From Orlajensenia sp037404875 (GTDB taxonomy: Bacteria > Actinomycetota > Actinomycetes > Actinomycetales > Microbacteriaceae), in assembly GCF_037404875.1 (NCBI RefSeq), contig NZ_JBBELO010000020.1:1-64000 (forward strand): a stretch of 64,000 nt of DNA. The letters are read 5' to 3'. How positions within the stretch are numbered: the first letter of the stretch is position 1; every line of letters starts with the position of its first letter. A program made the position numbers and the translations under genes. This document shows, piece after piece, positions 50,870 to 60,962 of this stretch. The notes beneath the pieces were generated by a model. It worked only from the letters and a program-made list of their open reading frames with translations. It was not told the origin of the DNA and made no database searches.

Positions 50870-53800
50870 ATGCGTCGACGTACCGCTGTCGAAAGTTTCG
50901 TAACCGCTATCGCCGTCGGAGGCCTGTTGATGGCCTCGGTGGCACCGGCGTCCGCAGATGTGGTGAGGGTGAGTTCCGTCGACTTCGAAGACGGCACCAT
51001 CGGAACCTGGGGGCAGAGCGGAGGCGGCGGCAGCACGCTGAGCGTCGTGGATGTCGACGGCGGGAAGGCCCTCTCAGTGAGCGGCCGCGACGCCGACTAC
51101 GTGGGCATCCAGAGCCCGACCGGCCTCTTCACGCCGGGACAGACGTACACCTTCAGCATGAAGGCGCGCCTGGCCGACGGCACCGCCGGTTCGGCCGGGG
51201 TGCGTTTCGTCATGAAGCCCGACTATGCCTGGATCGGCAACACGACGATGACGGCCGGCACCTGGACCACCGTGACCGGCGACTACACGGTGCCCGCCGG
51301 GGCCACTCCGTCGACGCTGCAGGTCTACCTCGGCACGGGCGACCTCACCCCAGCCGCCCCGTACGGCTATCTCGTCGACGACATCACCATCACCACGGCC
51401 GGCACCGGTGGCGGCACCGATCCCGACCCCGACGTCGTGCCGGGAGGCGCCGTGAACCCCAACGCGACCCCCGTCACGCAGGCGCAGGGCACCGGCAACG
51501 TGGCCGCCCTCACCTTCGACGACGGACCCAACCCGGGTACGACGCCCGCCCTGCTCGACTTCCTCAAGGCCAACGGCATCTCCGCCACCTTCTGCGTCAT
51601 CGGCCAGAACATCACCGCGCCCGGCGGAGCCGACCTGCTCAAGCGCATCGTCGCCGAGGGCCACACCCTCTGCAACCACTCCACGAACTACGACGACATG
51701 GGGTCGCTGTCGGCGGCGGATGCGTCCGACCGCATGAAGGCGGACCTCGCCATCATCCGCACGGCGCTGGGCGACCCGAACGCGGCCGTTCCGTTCTTCC
51801 GTGCCCCGAACGGCAGCTGGGGGCAGACCGCGAACGCGGCGGTCGCGCTCGGCATGCAGCCTCTCGGCGTGGTGAACACCATCAACGACTGGGCCACCCA
51901 AGACGTGCCGACGCTCACCGCGAACCTGCGTGACGCGATGAAGGCCGGTCAGATCGTGCTCACGCACGACGGAGGTGGTGACCGCTCCGGCACACTCGCG
52001 GCGGTGAAGACCGTCGTGGGCGAACGCCTCGCAGCCGGCTGGCGCTTCTCGCTTCCGGTCGGCGCCCCCGCAGCACCTGCGACCGGAACATCGTTGAGCA
52101 CCGGCTTCGAGAACGGGCTCGACGGCTGGGGTCCGCGCGATTCGGGCAGCGGCGCTCCGACCGTTGCGACCACGACCGCGCTGGCGCACGGCGGTACCTC
52201 CGCGGCAGCGGTCACCGGCCGCACGTCGCAGGGCAGCGGGCTGCTGCACGACGTGACCGGCGTGCTCACGCCCGGCACGACGTACGACCTCTCCGCCTGG
52301 GTGCGCTTCGGCGCGGGGCAGCCGAGCGACGCGGTGTGGCTCAGCATGGCACGCACCGCAGGCGGCACGACGAGCTACGACACCCTCGCGCAGTTCACCG
52401 GCGTGACGAACAGCGGCTGGACGCAGGTGAAGGCGACGTTCCAGATGGGCGCCGCCGAGAGCGCCCAACTGTACTTCGAGACGAACTACAACGGCACGAA
52501 CACCTCCGACCTCTACATCGACGACATCGTCGTGGCCGTCCCCGATCCCGCCCAGGTGCAGGACCTCACGCCGATCAAGGACACCGTCGACTTCCCGGTC
52601 GGCGTCGCCATCGACAGCCGCGAGACCACCGGGCCGGCGTCGGAGCTGCTGCTCAAGCACTTCGACCAGGTGACGAGCGAGAACTACATGAAGCCGGAGG
52701 CCTGGTACGACGCCGAGAAGAACTTCACCCCCAATCCCGAGGCCGACACGCTCATGCGCTTCGCCCAGGAGAACGGGGTGCACGTCTACGGCCACAACCT
52801 CGTCTGGCACAGCCAGACGCCCGCCTGGTTCTTCCAGGACGACGCCGGTGCCCCCCTCACCGACAGCGCGGCCGACCAGCAGGTGCTGAAGAACCGCATG
52901 CGCACGCACATCTTCGCCGTGGCGAAGTACCTGAGCGACACCTACGGCGACTTCGGCAGCGACACCAATCCGCTGTACGCGTTCGACGTCGTGAACGAGG
53001 TGGTCTCGGATGCCGCCGACACCGCCGACGGACTGCGCCAGAGCGAGTGGCACCGCATCCTCGGCGAGCAGTTCATCGACCTCGCGTTCCAGTACGCGAA
53101 CGAGGCCTTCAACGAGCAGTACGCCGCCGAGGGCGTAGCGCACCCGGTGACGCTCTTCATCAACGACTACAACACGGAGCAGGCGGGAAAGCAGGCGCGA
53201 CTGCACGCCCTCGTGAAGCGCCTGCTCGAACGCGGCGTTCCGGTCGACGGCGTGGGCCACCAGTTCCACGTGAGCCTCTCGATGCCGGTCGAGACGCTCG
53301 GCCAGGCCATCGACGCGTTCAGCGACCTCGACGTCGTGCAGGCGGTCACCGAGCTCGACGTGACCACCGGCTCGCCGGTCACCCAGGCCAACCTCGTGGA
53401 GCAGGGCTACTACTACCGCGACGCGTTCCGCGCCTTCCGCGAGCGCAGCGAGAAGATCTTCTCGGTGACGGTGTGGGGCCTGACCGACGGCCGCAGCTGG
53501 CGTGCCTCCTCGGGAGCGCCGCTGCTCTTCGACGACGCTCTGCAGGCCAAGCCCGCCTACTACGGCGTCGTCGACCAGGAGCTCCCGGCGCGACTGCGCA
53601 CCGCGAACGTCTTCCAGGGCGACGTGCCGCTCACCGCCGACGCCCCCGCGTCGCCGGAGTGGACGAAGCTGCCCCTCAACACCATCGATGCGGCGAGCGC
53701 GTTCCAGCTGCGCTGGAGCGCCGATCACCTCACCGCGTTCCTCTCGGTCGATGACACCAGCTCCCAGAGCGCCGACGGCATCGACTTCTTCTGGGGCCGT

Positions 53801-55069
53801 TCCACGGCTCACTTCGGACGCGACGGCACGGGCGACGTCGAGGGCGTGGTCACCGAGCGCAGCGGCGGCTACGACGTCGTCGTGCACCTGCCGCTCACCA
53901 CGGCTCCCACCGAAGGCGGCACCCTGTCGTTCGACGTCGCGGTCGAGGACGGCACGACGACGAGCACGTGGAACACTCCCGGCTCGCAAGGCACCCTCAC
54001 GCTCGTCGAGCCGCTGTCGTACCTCGAGGTCGTGCAGGCGGCATCCGCCCCGCAGATCGACGGCACCGTCGACGCGGGCTGGAGCGACGCCGACACGGTG
54101 AGCACCGACAAGCAGACCAACGGAACCGGCGGCGCGACGGCGACGGTGCACACGCTGTGGCGGGACCAGACGCTCTACGTGCTCGCCGAGGTCGCCGATC
54201 CGGTCGTCGACGTGTCGGGATCAGACCCCTGGATCCAGGACTCGGTCGAGATCTACCTCGACGCCGGGAACGCGAAGAACGGCTCGTACCGCTACGACGA
54301 CACCCAGGTGCGCATCAGCGCCGACAACGTGGTGTCGTTCGGAACCGGCGATGAGGCGTTCCAGAAGAACCGGGTGCAGAGCGCGACGACGCGCATCGAC
54401 GGCGGCTACGTCGTCGAGGCGGCGATCAGCCTGCTCGAGTACGGCGGCCTGGGCACGGTGCACGGCATGGACTTCCAGGTCAACGACGCCTCCAACGGCG
54501 CACGCACCGGCATCCGAAACTGGGCAGACCCCACCGGCGCCGGCTACCAGTCCACCGCCCGCTGGGGCGTGGGCCGCCTCGTCGGACCCGCGGATGGGAG
54601 CAACCCGGGCGAGCCGGGCCAGCCGCAGGTGACGCCGTTGCCGGAGGAGGGCCTGACGAGCGCCAACAAGGGCTCGCTGCAGCTGCCCGCGACGGCCCGA
54701 CCGGGCGAGACCATCACCGTCGGCGCCGGCGCTGATACGGCGGGCACGCAGCTCGAGGTATGGCTGTACTCCACTCCGCGGCACCTGAACACGGCCACCG
54801 CGGATGCCGCCGGCCGCATCTCGGCCACCATCCCCCTCGACGTGGCCCTCGGTGCGCACCGGATCGCGGTCTACGCCGCCGACGGCACGCTCATCGGCTG
54901 GGGCGACCTGCGTATCGTCGCCGCGCCGACGGCCGGCCCTGCGGGCGGCCTGGCGGGCACCGGTGCCGACGTGGGCGTCGCCCTCGTGCTGCTCGTGCTC
55001 CTGCTCGGCGCCGGCTCTGCGGTGTTCGTCACGGGGCGGCGGCGAGCCGGAGCGAGCCTGCCCCGCTGA
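50870..55069 (+). CDS. modular secreted xylanase: CE4 deacetylase + GH10, wall-anchored
   Basis: 1399 residues. Signal peptide 1-29 (APASA/D). Then a carbohydrate-binding-like beta-sandwich (~33-180), a CE4/NodB domain (~205-400; LTFDDGPNPGTT with D217/D218, H270 in NHSTNY, RAPNGSWGQ, LTHDGGG), a CBM22/4_9-like module (~410-560), a GH10 catalytic domain (~563-902; acid/base E710 in VVNEV, nucleophile E828 in TELDV), two CBM9-like modules (~905-1035 and ~1055-1240), an Ig-like region and a sorting signal: LAGTG at 1361-1365, hydrophobic segment, RRR tail. It probably deacetylates and cuts xylan at the cell surface via a class E sortase. ATG has AAGGAG; a CGAAA-G-TTTCG site lies at 50890-50900 inside its start. 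Confidence 0.94.
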   Translation: MRRRTAVESFVTAIAVGGLLMASVAPASADVVRVSSVDFEDGTIGTWGQSGGGGSTLSVVDVDGGKALSVSGRDADYVGIQSPTGLFTPGQTYTFSMKARLADGTAGSAGVRFVMKPDYAWIGNTTMTAGTWTTVTGDYTVPAGATPSTLQVYLGTGDLTPAAPYGYLVDDITITTAGTGGGTDPDPDVVPGGAVNPNATPVTQAQGTGNVAALTFDDGPNPGTTPALLDFLKANGISATFCVIGQNITAPGGADLLKRIVAEGHTLCNHSTNYDDMGSLSAADASDRMKADLAIIRTALGDPNAAVPFFRAPNGSWGQTANAAVALGMQPLGVVNTINDWATQDVPTLTANLRDAMKAGQIVLTHDGGGDRSGTLAAVKTVVGERLAAGWRFSLPVGAPAAPATGTSLSTGFENGLDGWGPRDSGSGAPTVATTTALAHGGTSAAAVTGRTSQGSGLLHDVTGVLTPGTTYDLSAWVRFGAGQPSDAVWLSMARTAGGTTSYDTLAQFTGVTNSGWTQVKATFQMGAAESAQLYFETNYNGTNTSDLYIDDIVVAVPDPAQVQDLTPIKDTVDFPVGVAIDSRETTGPASELLLKHFDQVTSENYMKPEAWYDAEKNFTPNPEADTLMRFAQENGVHVYGHNLVWHSQTPAWFFQDDAGAPLTDSAADQQVLKNRMRTHIFAVAKYLSDTYGDFGSDTNPLYAFDVVNEVVSDAADTADGLRQSEWHRILGEQFIDLAFQYANEAFNEQYAAEGVAHPVTLFINDYNTEQAGKQARLHALVKRLLERGVPVDGVGHQFHVSLSMPVETLGQAIDAFSDLDVVQAVTELDVTTGSPVTQANLVEQGYYYRDAFRAFRERSEKIFSVTVWGLTDGRSWRASSGAPLLFDDALQAKPAYYGVVDQELPARLRTANVFQGDVPLTADAPASPEWTKLPLNTIDAASAFQLRWSADHLTAFLSVDDTSSQSADGIDFFWGRSTAHFGRDGTGDVEGVVTERSGGYDVVVHLPLTTAPTEGGTLSFDVAVEDGTTTSTWNTPGSQGTLTLVEPLSYLEVVQAASAPQIDGTVDAGWSDADTVSTDKQTNGTGGATATVHTLWRDQTLYVLAEVADPVVDVSGSDPWIQDSVEIYLDAGNAKNGSYRYDDTQVRISADNVVSFGTGDEAFQKNRVQSATTRIDGGYVVEAAISLLEYGGLGTVHGMDFQVNDASNGARTGIRNWADPTGAGYQSTARWGVGRLVGPADGSNPGEPGQPQVTPLPEEGLTSANKGSLQLPATARPGETITVGAGADTAGTQLEVWLYSTPRHLNTATADAAGRISATIPLDVALGAHRIAVYAADGTLIGWGDLRIVAAPTAGPAGGLAGTGADVGVALVLLVLLLGAGSAVFVTGRRRAGASLPR
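50890..50900. promoter_or_regulatory. LacI-type operator within the xylanase 5' coding region
   Basis: CGAAA-G-TTTCG palindrome, codons 7-11 of the xylanase gene, same form as the site at 34507. With the site at 50770 (120 bp away) it could allow repression by looping. Confidence 0.6.
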
Positions 55070-55204
55070 GCCAAGCACGTCGAAGCGGCGCCGGTGCAGC
55101 ATCCGTCTGCGCCGGCGCCGCGCGCTGTGCGGGGCCTCTCCATCACACAGGGCACCACGCCGCACGCGGCCGAGAGTGCAGAATGGGCAACGGAGAGGAA
55201 CGCA

Positions 55205-56053
55205 ATGACGCAGAACAGTCCCACCCTGGCGATCACGGGGTCCACGGGCACCCTCGGCGGCATGGTGGCCCGCGCCCTGGCCGCATCCGGTGTGCCGCAG
55301 CGGCTCATCGTGCGCAGCCTGGACCGTGCACCCGTTCTGGATGACGCCATCGCCGTCGAGGCCGACTACGGCGACGCGGACGCCGCGGCGCGTGCCCTCG
55401 AGGGCGTCGAGACGCTCTTCATGGTCTCGGCCACGGAGACCGACCATCGCCTCGACGACCACCTCACCTTCGTCGAACAGGCGGCCAAGGCGGGCGTGCA
55501 CCACATCGTCTACACCTCGTTCACGGGCGCGGGCCCGCACGCTGCCTTCACGCTGGCTCGCGACCACGGAGCGACGGAGGAGGCGATTGACGGGCTGGGC
55601 CTTGCACACACGTTCCTGCGGGACAACCTCTACCTCGACTTCGTGCGCCACATGGTCGGGGACGACGGCATCCTCCGCGGACCCGCCGGCGATGGGCGCT
55701 TCGCGGGCGTGGCACGGGCCGACGTCGCCCGTTCTGCCCTGGCCGTGCTGCGGGATCCGAGCTCGCACATCGGGCACACCTACGACTTGACCGGCCCTGA
55801 GGCCCTCACGATGACCGAGGTCGCGCAGATCCTCTCGACCGCGCTCGCCCGTGAGATCTCGTTCCACGACGAGAGCGAAGACGAGGCCTACGCCTCGCGG
55901 GCGCGCTTCAACGCGCCGGCCTGGCAGGTGCAGGCGTGGGTCTCGACCTACCAGGCGATCGCGGCCGGGGAACTGGCTCGCGTCAGCCGCGACGTCGAAC
56001 GCCTCACCGGACGCCGGCCGCTCTCACTGGCCGAGCTGCTCGCCTCGGACTGA
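55205..56053 (+). CDS. NmrA-like NAD(P)-binding protein
   Basis: 282 residues. Rossmann start LAITGSTGTLGGMVARALAASG; VETLFMVSATETDHRLDDHLTFVEQAAKAGVHHIVYTSF and HTFLRDNLYLDF fit atypical short-chain dehydrogenases of the NmrA/HSCARG group (QOR2-like), which bind NADP(H) and act as quinone reductases or redox sensors. The Tyr-Lys catalytic pair is not evident. ATG with GAGAGGAAC upstream. Its 3' end overlaps that of the convergent Gfo/Idh gene by 30 bp. Confidence 0.88.
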   Translation: MTQNSPTLAITGSTGTLGGMVARALAASGVPQRLIVRSLDRAPVLDDAIAVEADYGDADAAARALEGVETLFMVSATETDHRLDDHLTFVEQAAKAGVHHIVYTSFTGAGPHAAFTLARDHGATEEAIDGLGLAHTFLRDNLYLDFVRHMVGDDGILRGPAGDGRFAGVARADVARSALAVLRDPSSHIGHTYDLTGPEALTMTEVAQILSTALAREISFHDESEDEAYASRARFNAPAWQVQAWVSTYQAIAAGELARVSRDVERLTGRRPLSLAELLASD

Positions 56054-57073
56054 GACACCCAGCTGCCGCCGGGCCTCATCGATGCTCTCGAGCACCTCGA
56101 TGGAGCGCCGCAACGGATGCAGGGGCGACTGGGTACGCCCCTCCGCGATGTCGTGCGCCACGGCGGCCGCCTGCCACGCCAGCCCGTCACGACCCTCGAT
56201 GCCCGACTCGTCGCGCCAGCGCAGGCGGGAGCCGTCGCCTGCGATGACGTCGAAGCCGCCCGGCATCAGGAAGAGCGGATCGATCTCGATGCGCCCCTCA
56301 CTGCCGAAGATGCGGGCCTCGGCCGGGGTGGGCACGAACAGCGACGTGCTGAGCAGGGCCTGTGCCCCGGCATCCGTGTCGAGGATGAGCGCGGACTGCC
56401 CGTCGACGCCGGTGGGCGCGAGCGTTCCCGTGGCGGTGAGCCGGGTGGGAGCGCCGAGCACGAAGTGGGCGAACCAGACGGGGTAGACGCCCAGGTCGAG
56501 CAGCGCTCCCCCGCCGAGGGCCGGGTCGAAGACCCGGCTGGCCGGATCGAACGGCGGCCTGCCGCCGAAGTCGGCCGTGACGAGGCGCACCTCGCCGAGC
56601 GCGCCATCGGTGAGAAGGGCGTCGATCACGGTGGTCTGGGGCAGGAAGCGCGACCACATCGCCTCCATCGCGAACACGCCCGCCGCTGCGGCGGCATCCG
56701 CGATGGCGCGGGCGTCGGCGGCGTCGACCCCGATGGGCTTCTCGACGAGGACGTGCTTGCCCGCCGCGATGGCCAGCAGGGCGAGGGTGCGGTGCTCGCT
56801 GTGCGGCGACGCGATGTAGACGATGTCGACGGCTGCGTCGGAGACGAGCGCCTCATAGCTCTCGAGCACCACGTCGATGGCATGCGCCCGGGCGAACGCA
56901 CGCGCCCGTTCGGGCGCTCGGGATGCCACGGCCTGCACCCGCTGGTCGGTGTTGGCGTGCAGCGTGGAGACGAAGGCGTTCGCGATCATGCCCGGCGCGA
57001 GCACGCCCCAACGCAGCGTCGGGCCGCCCCGCAGGGGCGTCGCCGTCGATTCCGGAAGCGCCGACAGGCTCAC
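56024..57073 (-). CDS. Gfo/Idh/MocA-family oxidoreductase
   Basis: 349 residues. Rossmann domain LRWGVLAPGMIANAFVSTLHA, then IVYIASPHSEHRTLALLAIAAGKHVLVEKPIGVDA with the conserved EKP lysine; the C-terminal alpha/beta domain includes LGGGALLDLGVYPVWFAHFVLG. Such enzymes oxidise or reduce sugars or dihydrodiols with NAD(P). GTG overlaps the stop of the DUF6510 gene (GTGA), making it last of a four-gene operon with the sulfite-oxidase-like protein. Substrate unknown. Confidence 0.9.
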   Translation of the reverse strand: MSLSALPESTATPLRGGPTLRWGVLAPGMIANAFVSTLHANTDQRVQAVASRAPERARAFARAHAIDVVLESYEALVSDAAVDIVYIASPHSEHRTLALLAIAAGKHVLVEKPIGVDAADARAIADAAAAAGVFAMEAMWSRFLPQTTVIDALLTDGALGEVRLVTADFGGRPPFDPASRVFDPALGGGALLDLGVYPVWFAHFVLGAPTRLTATGTLAPTGVDGQSALILDTDAGAQALLSTSLFVPTPAEARIFGSEGRIEIDPLFLMPGGFDVIAGDGSRLRWRDESGIEGRDGLAWQAAAVAHDIAEGRTQSPLHPLRRSIEVLESIDEARRQLGVSVRGEQLGQ

Positions 57074-57339
57074 TGCGCGCCGGCCGGCCGAGGCACCTGC
57101 ACCGCGCTCAGCCCGCTGAGGCTGAACCACACGCGATCATCACCCTGCACGAGCGTGGCGAGCACCGCATCGCAGTGCGGGCAGCGCGCGACGGTGCCGG
57201 GCGCATCCGTGTAGACCATGGCCGTCGCGAGCACGTCGACGGCACCGCAGCCCGCGCAGCGCGCGCTGGCCGTGGTGACGTCGAAGGCGAAGAGTTCCGC
57301 GAACGCGCCGGCGAGTTCGTTGCCGTCGACGTGGGTCAT
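57070..57339 (-). CDS. DUF6510 zinc-ribbon-like protein
   Basis: 89 residues with two CxxC pairs (CAGCGAVD and CPHCDAV) spaced about 25 residues, probably one zinc site. The rest (ELAGAFAELFAFDVTTASARC) matches the small DUF6510 proteins found beside sulfite-oxidase-like and ferredoxin-reductase genes in actinobacteria. ATG overlaps the reductase stop (ATGA), and its stop overlaps the Gfo/Idh start. Confidence 0.88.
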   Translation of the reverse strand: MTHVDGNELAGAFAELFAFDVTTASARCAGCGAVDVLATAMVYTDAPGTVARCPHCDAVLATLVQGDDRVWFSLSGLSAVQVPRPAGAQ

Positions 57340-58045
57340 GATGTTCCTCCGAATCGTTCGGTGCGGATGTCGGCGGCGTCGTGGCCGGCATCGATGAGCC
57401 AGGCCGCGACGGTCTCGACGAATCCGGTCGAGCCGCACAAATAGATGCGGGGCTTCTGCTCGGCGGGGAAGACGGATGCCACGAGCTGCTCCCGGGTCAG
57501 CCGGCCGACGGGCGCGCCATCGGGAGAGCGCCGGGTGTAGACGAAACTCACCTCGGTCGTGCCGAGCACCTCGGGGAAGAAGACGTCGTCGGGCGTGCGC
57601 ACCGAATAGAGCAGGCGGAAGGGCGTCGCATCGGCCGCCTCGTGGTGCGCGCGCAGCATCGCCACGAGGGGAACGACTCCCGATCCGCCGCCGATGAGCT
57701 GAACCGGGGGATCTCCCGCGGCGCCGGGTCGCCAGACGAACCAGCCGCCGAGCGGGCCGTGCACCTCGAGCTTGTCGCCGGGGCGCAACACGTCGACGAG
57801 GAAGGGCGAGACCTCCCCGGTGGGCAGGCGGTCGACGGCCAGGTCGACCCGCTGCCCCGGGCCGGCCGAGGCGATCGAGTACGACCGCGTCGCGGTGTAG
57901 CCGTCCTCCGCCGTCAGCCGCACGTCGAGGTGCTGACCCGCCTCGTTTCCCGGCCAGCCGTCCACGTCGAGCACGATACGGGCGGCGGACGGGGTCTCGG
58001 GGGTGCTGCTGGCCACGGTGGCCGTGTGCCAGGCGGCGATCGAAC

Positions 58046-58049
<4 letters not shown>
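57336..58049 (-). CDS. ferredoxin-NADP reductase-like flavoprotein
   Basis: 237 residues. FAD-binding beta-barrel with RSYSIASAG (RxYS flavin motif), then NAD(P)-binding QLIGGGSGVVPLVAMLR and RIYLCGSTGFVETVAAWLIDAG. No 2Fe-2S domain. It probably supplies or takes electrons from the sulfite-oxidase-like protein encoded just upstream, to which it is coupled by a GTGA overlap. Confidence 0.92.
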
Positions 58050-58639
<590 letters not shown>

Positions 58640-58700
58640 GTCGAGCTCCCTCCGTCAGGGTCAGACTAGGGCCGCGCACGCATCCGTGTCACTAACCCTG

Positions 58701-60200
58701 TCAGGACCAGTCGGAGCCGCGCTCGCCACGGAGCTGTGTCGCGGGGATCACGACGCGGGGACGGGTGCGGATCCAGCGCTGCCCGCTCTCGCGCAGCTCG
58801 GCCCGCGTCGAGAAGCGGTAATGGTACGTGCGCACGCGCACGTACCGCGGCGGCACCGATCCGAACGGGGCGGAGCGCAGCATCCGCAGGGTCGGCGCAT
58901 CCGCCTCGAGCAGCTTCGCGAGCAGGGCGTACAGCCACTGCTCGTGCACCGATCCGAGGGGAAGGAACCACATCAGCCAGTCGAGCCGCAGGTGGTACGG
59001 AGCCCACTGCCGGGGGATGCGGCGCACGTCGCCCGGCTTGCCCTTGAACTCGTACTCGCTCCAATCGGCGTTCTCGGGGCTCGCATCCATGGTCGCCTCG
59101 ATGATCACCTCCACCCGCTCGCGGGTCACCGAGCCGAAGGCGCCGTAGGCGTTCTCGAGCTGCCAGCCGTTGAAGCTCGCGTTCATGAGCTGGCGGCGGG
59201 CGAGCAGGTTTCGCAGGGGCCACCAGCTGAGCACGACGAGAAGGGCCGCGACGGCGCTCACGAGCACCATCCACCAGACCGGGGAGTGCTCGGGCGCCCC
59301 GAGGTCGGCGGGGATGAAGGGAAGAGCCCAGTGGATAACGGGGTCGCTGATGCGGGCGAAGGCGAGCACGATGGTGATCCAGTTGAGCCAGGCGAAGTTG
59401 CCCGTGACGACGAGCCAGAGCTGGGTGAGGATGACGACGAGGGATGCCGCGCTCGCCACCGGCTGCGGCAGGAACAGCAGGAACGGCACGATCAGCTGTG
59501 CGACGTGGTTGCCGAAGACCTCGACGCGATGCCACCACTTCGGTGCCAGGTGAGCCTGCCGGCTGAGCGGCCCGGGCATCGGCTGGGTCTGGTGGTGGTA
59601 GTAGAGCGCGGTCAGGTTGCGCCAGGCCGGATCGCCGCGCATCTTGATCATGCCGGCGCCGAACTCGAGCCGGAACACGAGCCAGGCGAGAAGGAAGATC
59701 ATGAAGGTCGGCGGCGGCACCTCGTGGGAGCCGAGGAACGCGACGGTGAAGCCGGCCTCGAGCAGCAGCATCTCCCATCCGAAGCCGTAGAAGGTCTGGC
59801 CGACGTTGACGATGGACATGTAGAGCAGCCACAGTGCGAGGAACACGACCAGCGGCGCCCACGCCGGGCCGAGTTGGGGAAGACCGAGCACGACGGATGC
59901 GGCGAGCGCCATCCCGCTCCAGCAGACGGCGAGAAGGCGCGCATCCGTGTACCCCCAACGGAACAGCGTGAAGCGGGTCTCGCGCGCCGCCCGCACGGAG
60001 CGCATGCCGGGCGTCGCGCGCCTCCGGCGGCGGGCGTCGAGGCCGGCGATCAGCTCCGGCGCCGGAAGCAGCCCGTTCTCGCCGCACAGCACGCGGAACT
60101 GGTTGAGGCTGGAGAGGAACGCGATGAGGTAAATCGCCGCCACTCCGCGCTGCAACACCCCGCGGGCGATCTCGTAGTCCTGGGCATCGAACCAGTCCAC
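58701..60200 (-). CDS. lipase maturation factor family membrane protein
   Basis: 499 residues with about eight to nine membrane helices. YLIAFLSSLNQFRVLCGENGLLPA near the N terminus, FGWEMLLLEAGFTVAFLG, LVFRLEFGAGMIKMRGDPAWRNLTALYYHHQTQPMPGPLS and the C-terminal soluble YEFKGKPGDVRRIPRQWAPYHLRLDWLMWF are diagnostic of the LMF1/LMF2 family. The bacterial function is not established. ATG start; no obvious operon partner. Confidence 0.93.
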   Translation of the reverse strand: MDWFDAQDYEIARGVLQRGVAAIYLIAFLSSLNQFRVLCGENGLLPAPELIAGLDARRRRRATPGMRSVRAARETRFTLFRWGYTDARLLAVCWSGMALAASVVLGLPQLGPAWAPLVVFLALWLLYMSIVNVGQTFYGFGWEMLLLEAGFTVAFLGSHEVPPPTFMIFLLAWLVFRLEFGAGMIKMRGDPAWRNLTALYYHHQTQPMPGPLSRQAHLAPKWWHRVEVFGNHVAQLIVPFLLFLPQPVASAASLVVILTQLWLVVTGNFAWLNWITIVLAFARISDPVIHWALPFIPADLGAPEHSPVWWMVLVSAVAALLVVLSWWPLRNLLARRQLMNASFNGWQLENAYGAFGSVTRERVEVIIEATMDASPENADWSEYEFKGKPGDVRRIPRQWAPYHLRLDWLMWFLPLGSVHEQWLYALLAKLLEADAPTLRMLRSAPFGSVPPRYVRVRTYHYRFSTRAELRESGQRWIRTRPRVVIPATQLRGERGSDWS

Positions 60201-60265
60201 GCGCCCACGCTACGCCGGTGTCGTGCGGCGGCCACAGGGCTTGCGCGTGCGCGCCCGGCGCGCTC

Positions 60266-60940
60266 TCACTCGCGTCGGTACTGCCAGGGAAGCGTCCCGA
60301 CCTCGAGCCGGTGCCGGCCTCCCGGGGCATCGGCGAGCGCATCATCGCCGTAGGCGACGTCACCCTCCCAGAACACCACCCGGCCGCCGAGCCCGAACCG
60401 GGTGGCGAACTGCGCCGGCGCCCCTGCGCGCAGTGCGGCCAGCGCCTCGGTGACCGTTCGCGCACCGGCCAGGCCGTGCAGCGTCACCCAGGTCGGCGGG
60501 AACAGGCGCAGCGTTCCGCGTCCATGCGCCGCGAGGGCGTCCGCCGGACGCAGCCAAGCCCATGCGGTGTGCTCGTGCGGGTTCAGGGCGATGGCACCGG
60601 CCGGTGCGGCGGCGACGAAGAACGAGGTCAGCAGGCGCTTGGGGGCTTCCGCGGGCGGATGCCAGCGCGAGAGGGGCAGCAGCTCGTGCGGCTCCAGGTG
60701 CAGCCCGGTCTCCTCGTGGGTCTCGCGCACGGCCGCTCGGCGCAGCGCCGCATCCGCATCGCCGGAGCCGTCGTCGTCATCGGCATCGACGCTGCCGCCC
60801 GGAAAGACCCAGGCGCCCGCGAAGGAACCCCGATCGACGCGCTCGAGCAGCAGAACTTCCGCGCCCTGCGCGCTCTCGCGCAGCAGCACCACCGTCGCCG
60901 CCAGGGGTACGGATGCCTGCTCCAGCGCACCTGCTCGCAC
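60266..60940 (-). CDS. Nudix hydrolase
   Basis: 224 residues. The Nudix box is split by an acidic insert: GGSVDADDDDGSGDADAALRRAAVRETHEETGL, with REtHEETG ligands intact. The N-terminal VVLLRESAQGAEVLLLERVDRGSFAGAWVFPGG and C-terminal helical region fit larger NUDT19-like members that may act on CoA or nucleotide diphosphates. GTG start, divergent from the metallo-hydrolase gene with a 22-bp gap, so promoters must overlap. Confidence 0.9.
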   Translation of the reverse strand: MRAGALEQASVPLAATVVLLRESAQGAEVLLLERVDRGSFAGAWVFPGGSVDADDDDGSGDADAALRRAAVRETHEETGLHLEPHELLPLSRWHPPAEAPKRLLTSFFVAAAPAGAIALNPHEHTAWAWLRPADALAAHGRGTLRLFPPTWVTLHGLAGARTVTEALAALRAGAPAQFATRFGLGGRVVFWEGDVAYGDDALADAPGGRHRLEVGTLPWQYRRE

Positions 60941-60962
60941 GTGCCCACCCTAGGGTGTACCC

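Noticed and set aside
51074..54151. 1025-codon frame antisense to the xylanase gene
   Set aside because: Typical high-GC antisense shadow; the plus strand has clear CE4 and GH10 motifs throughout.
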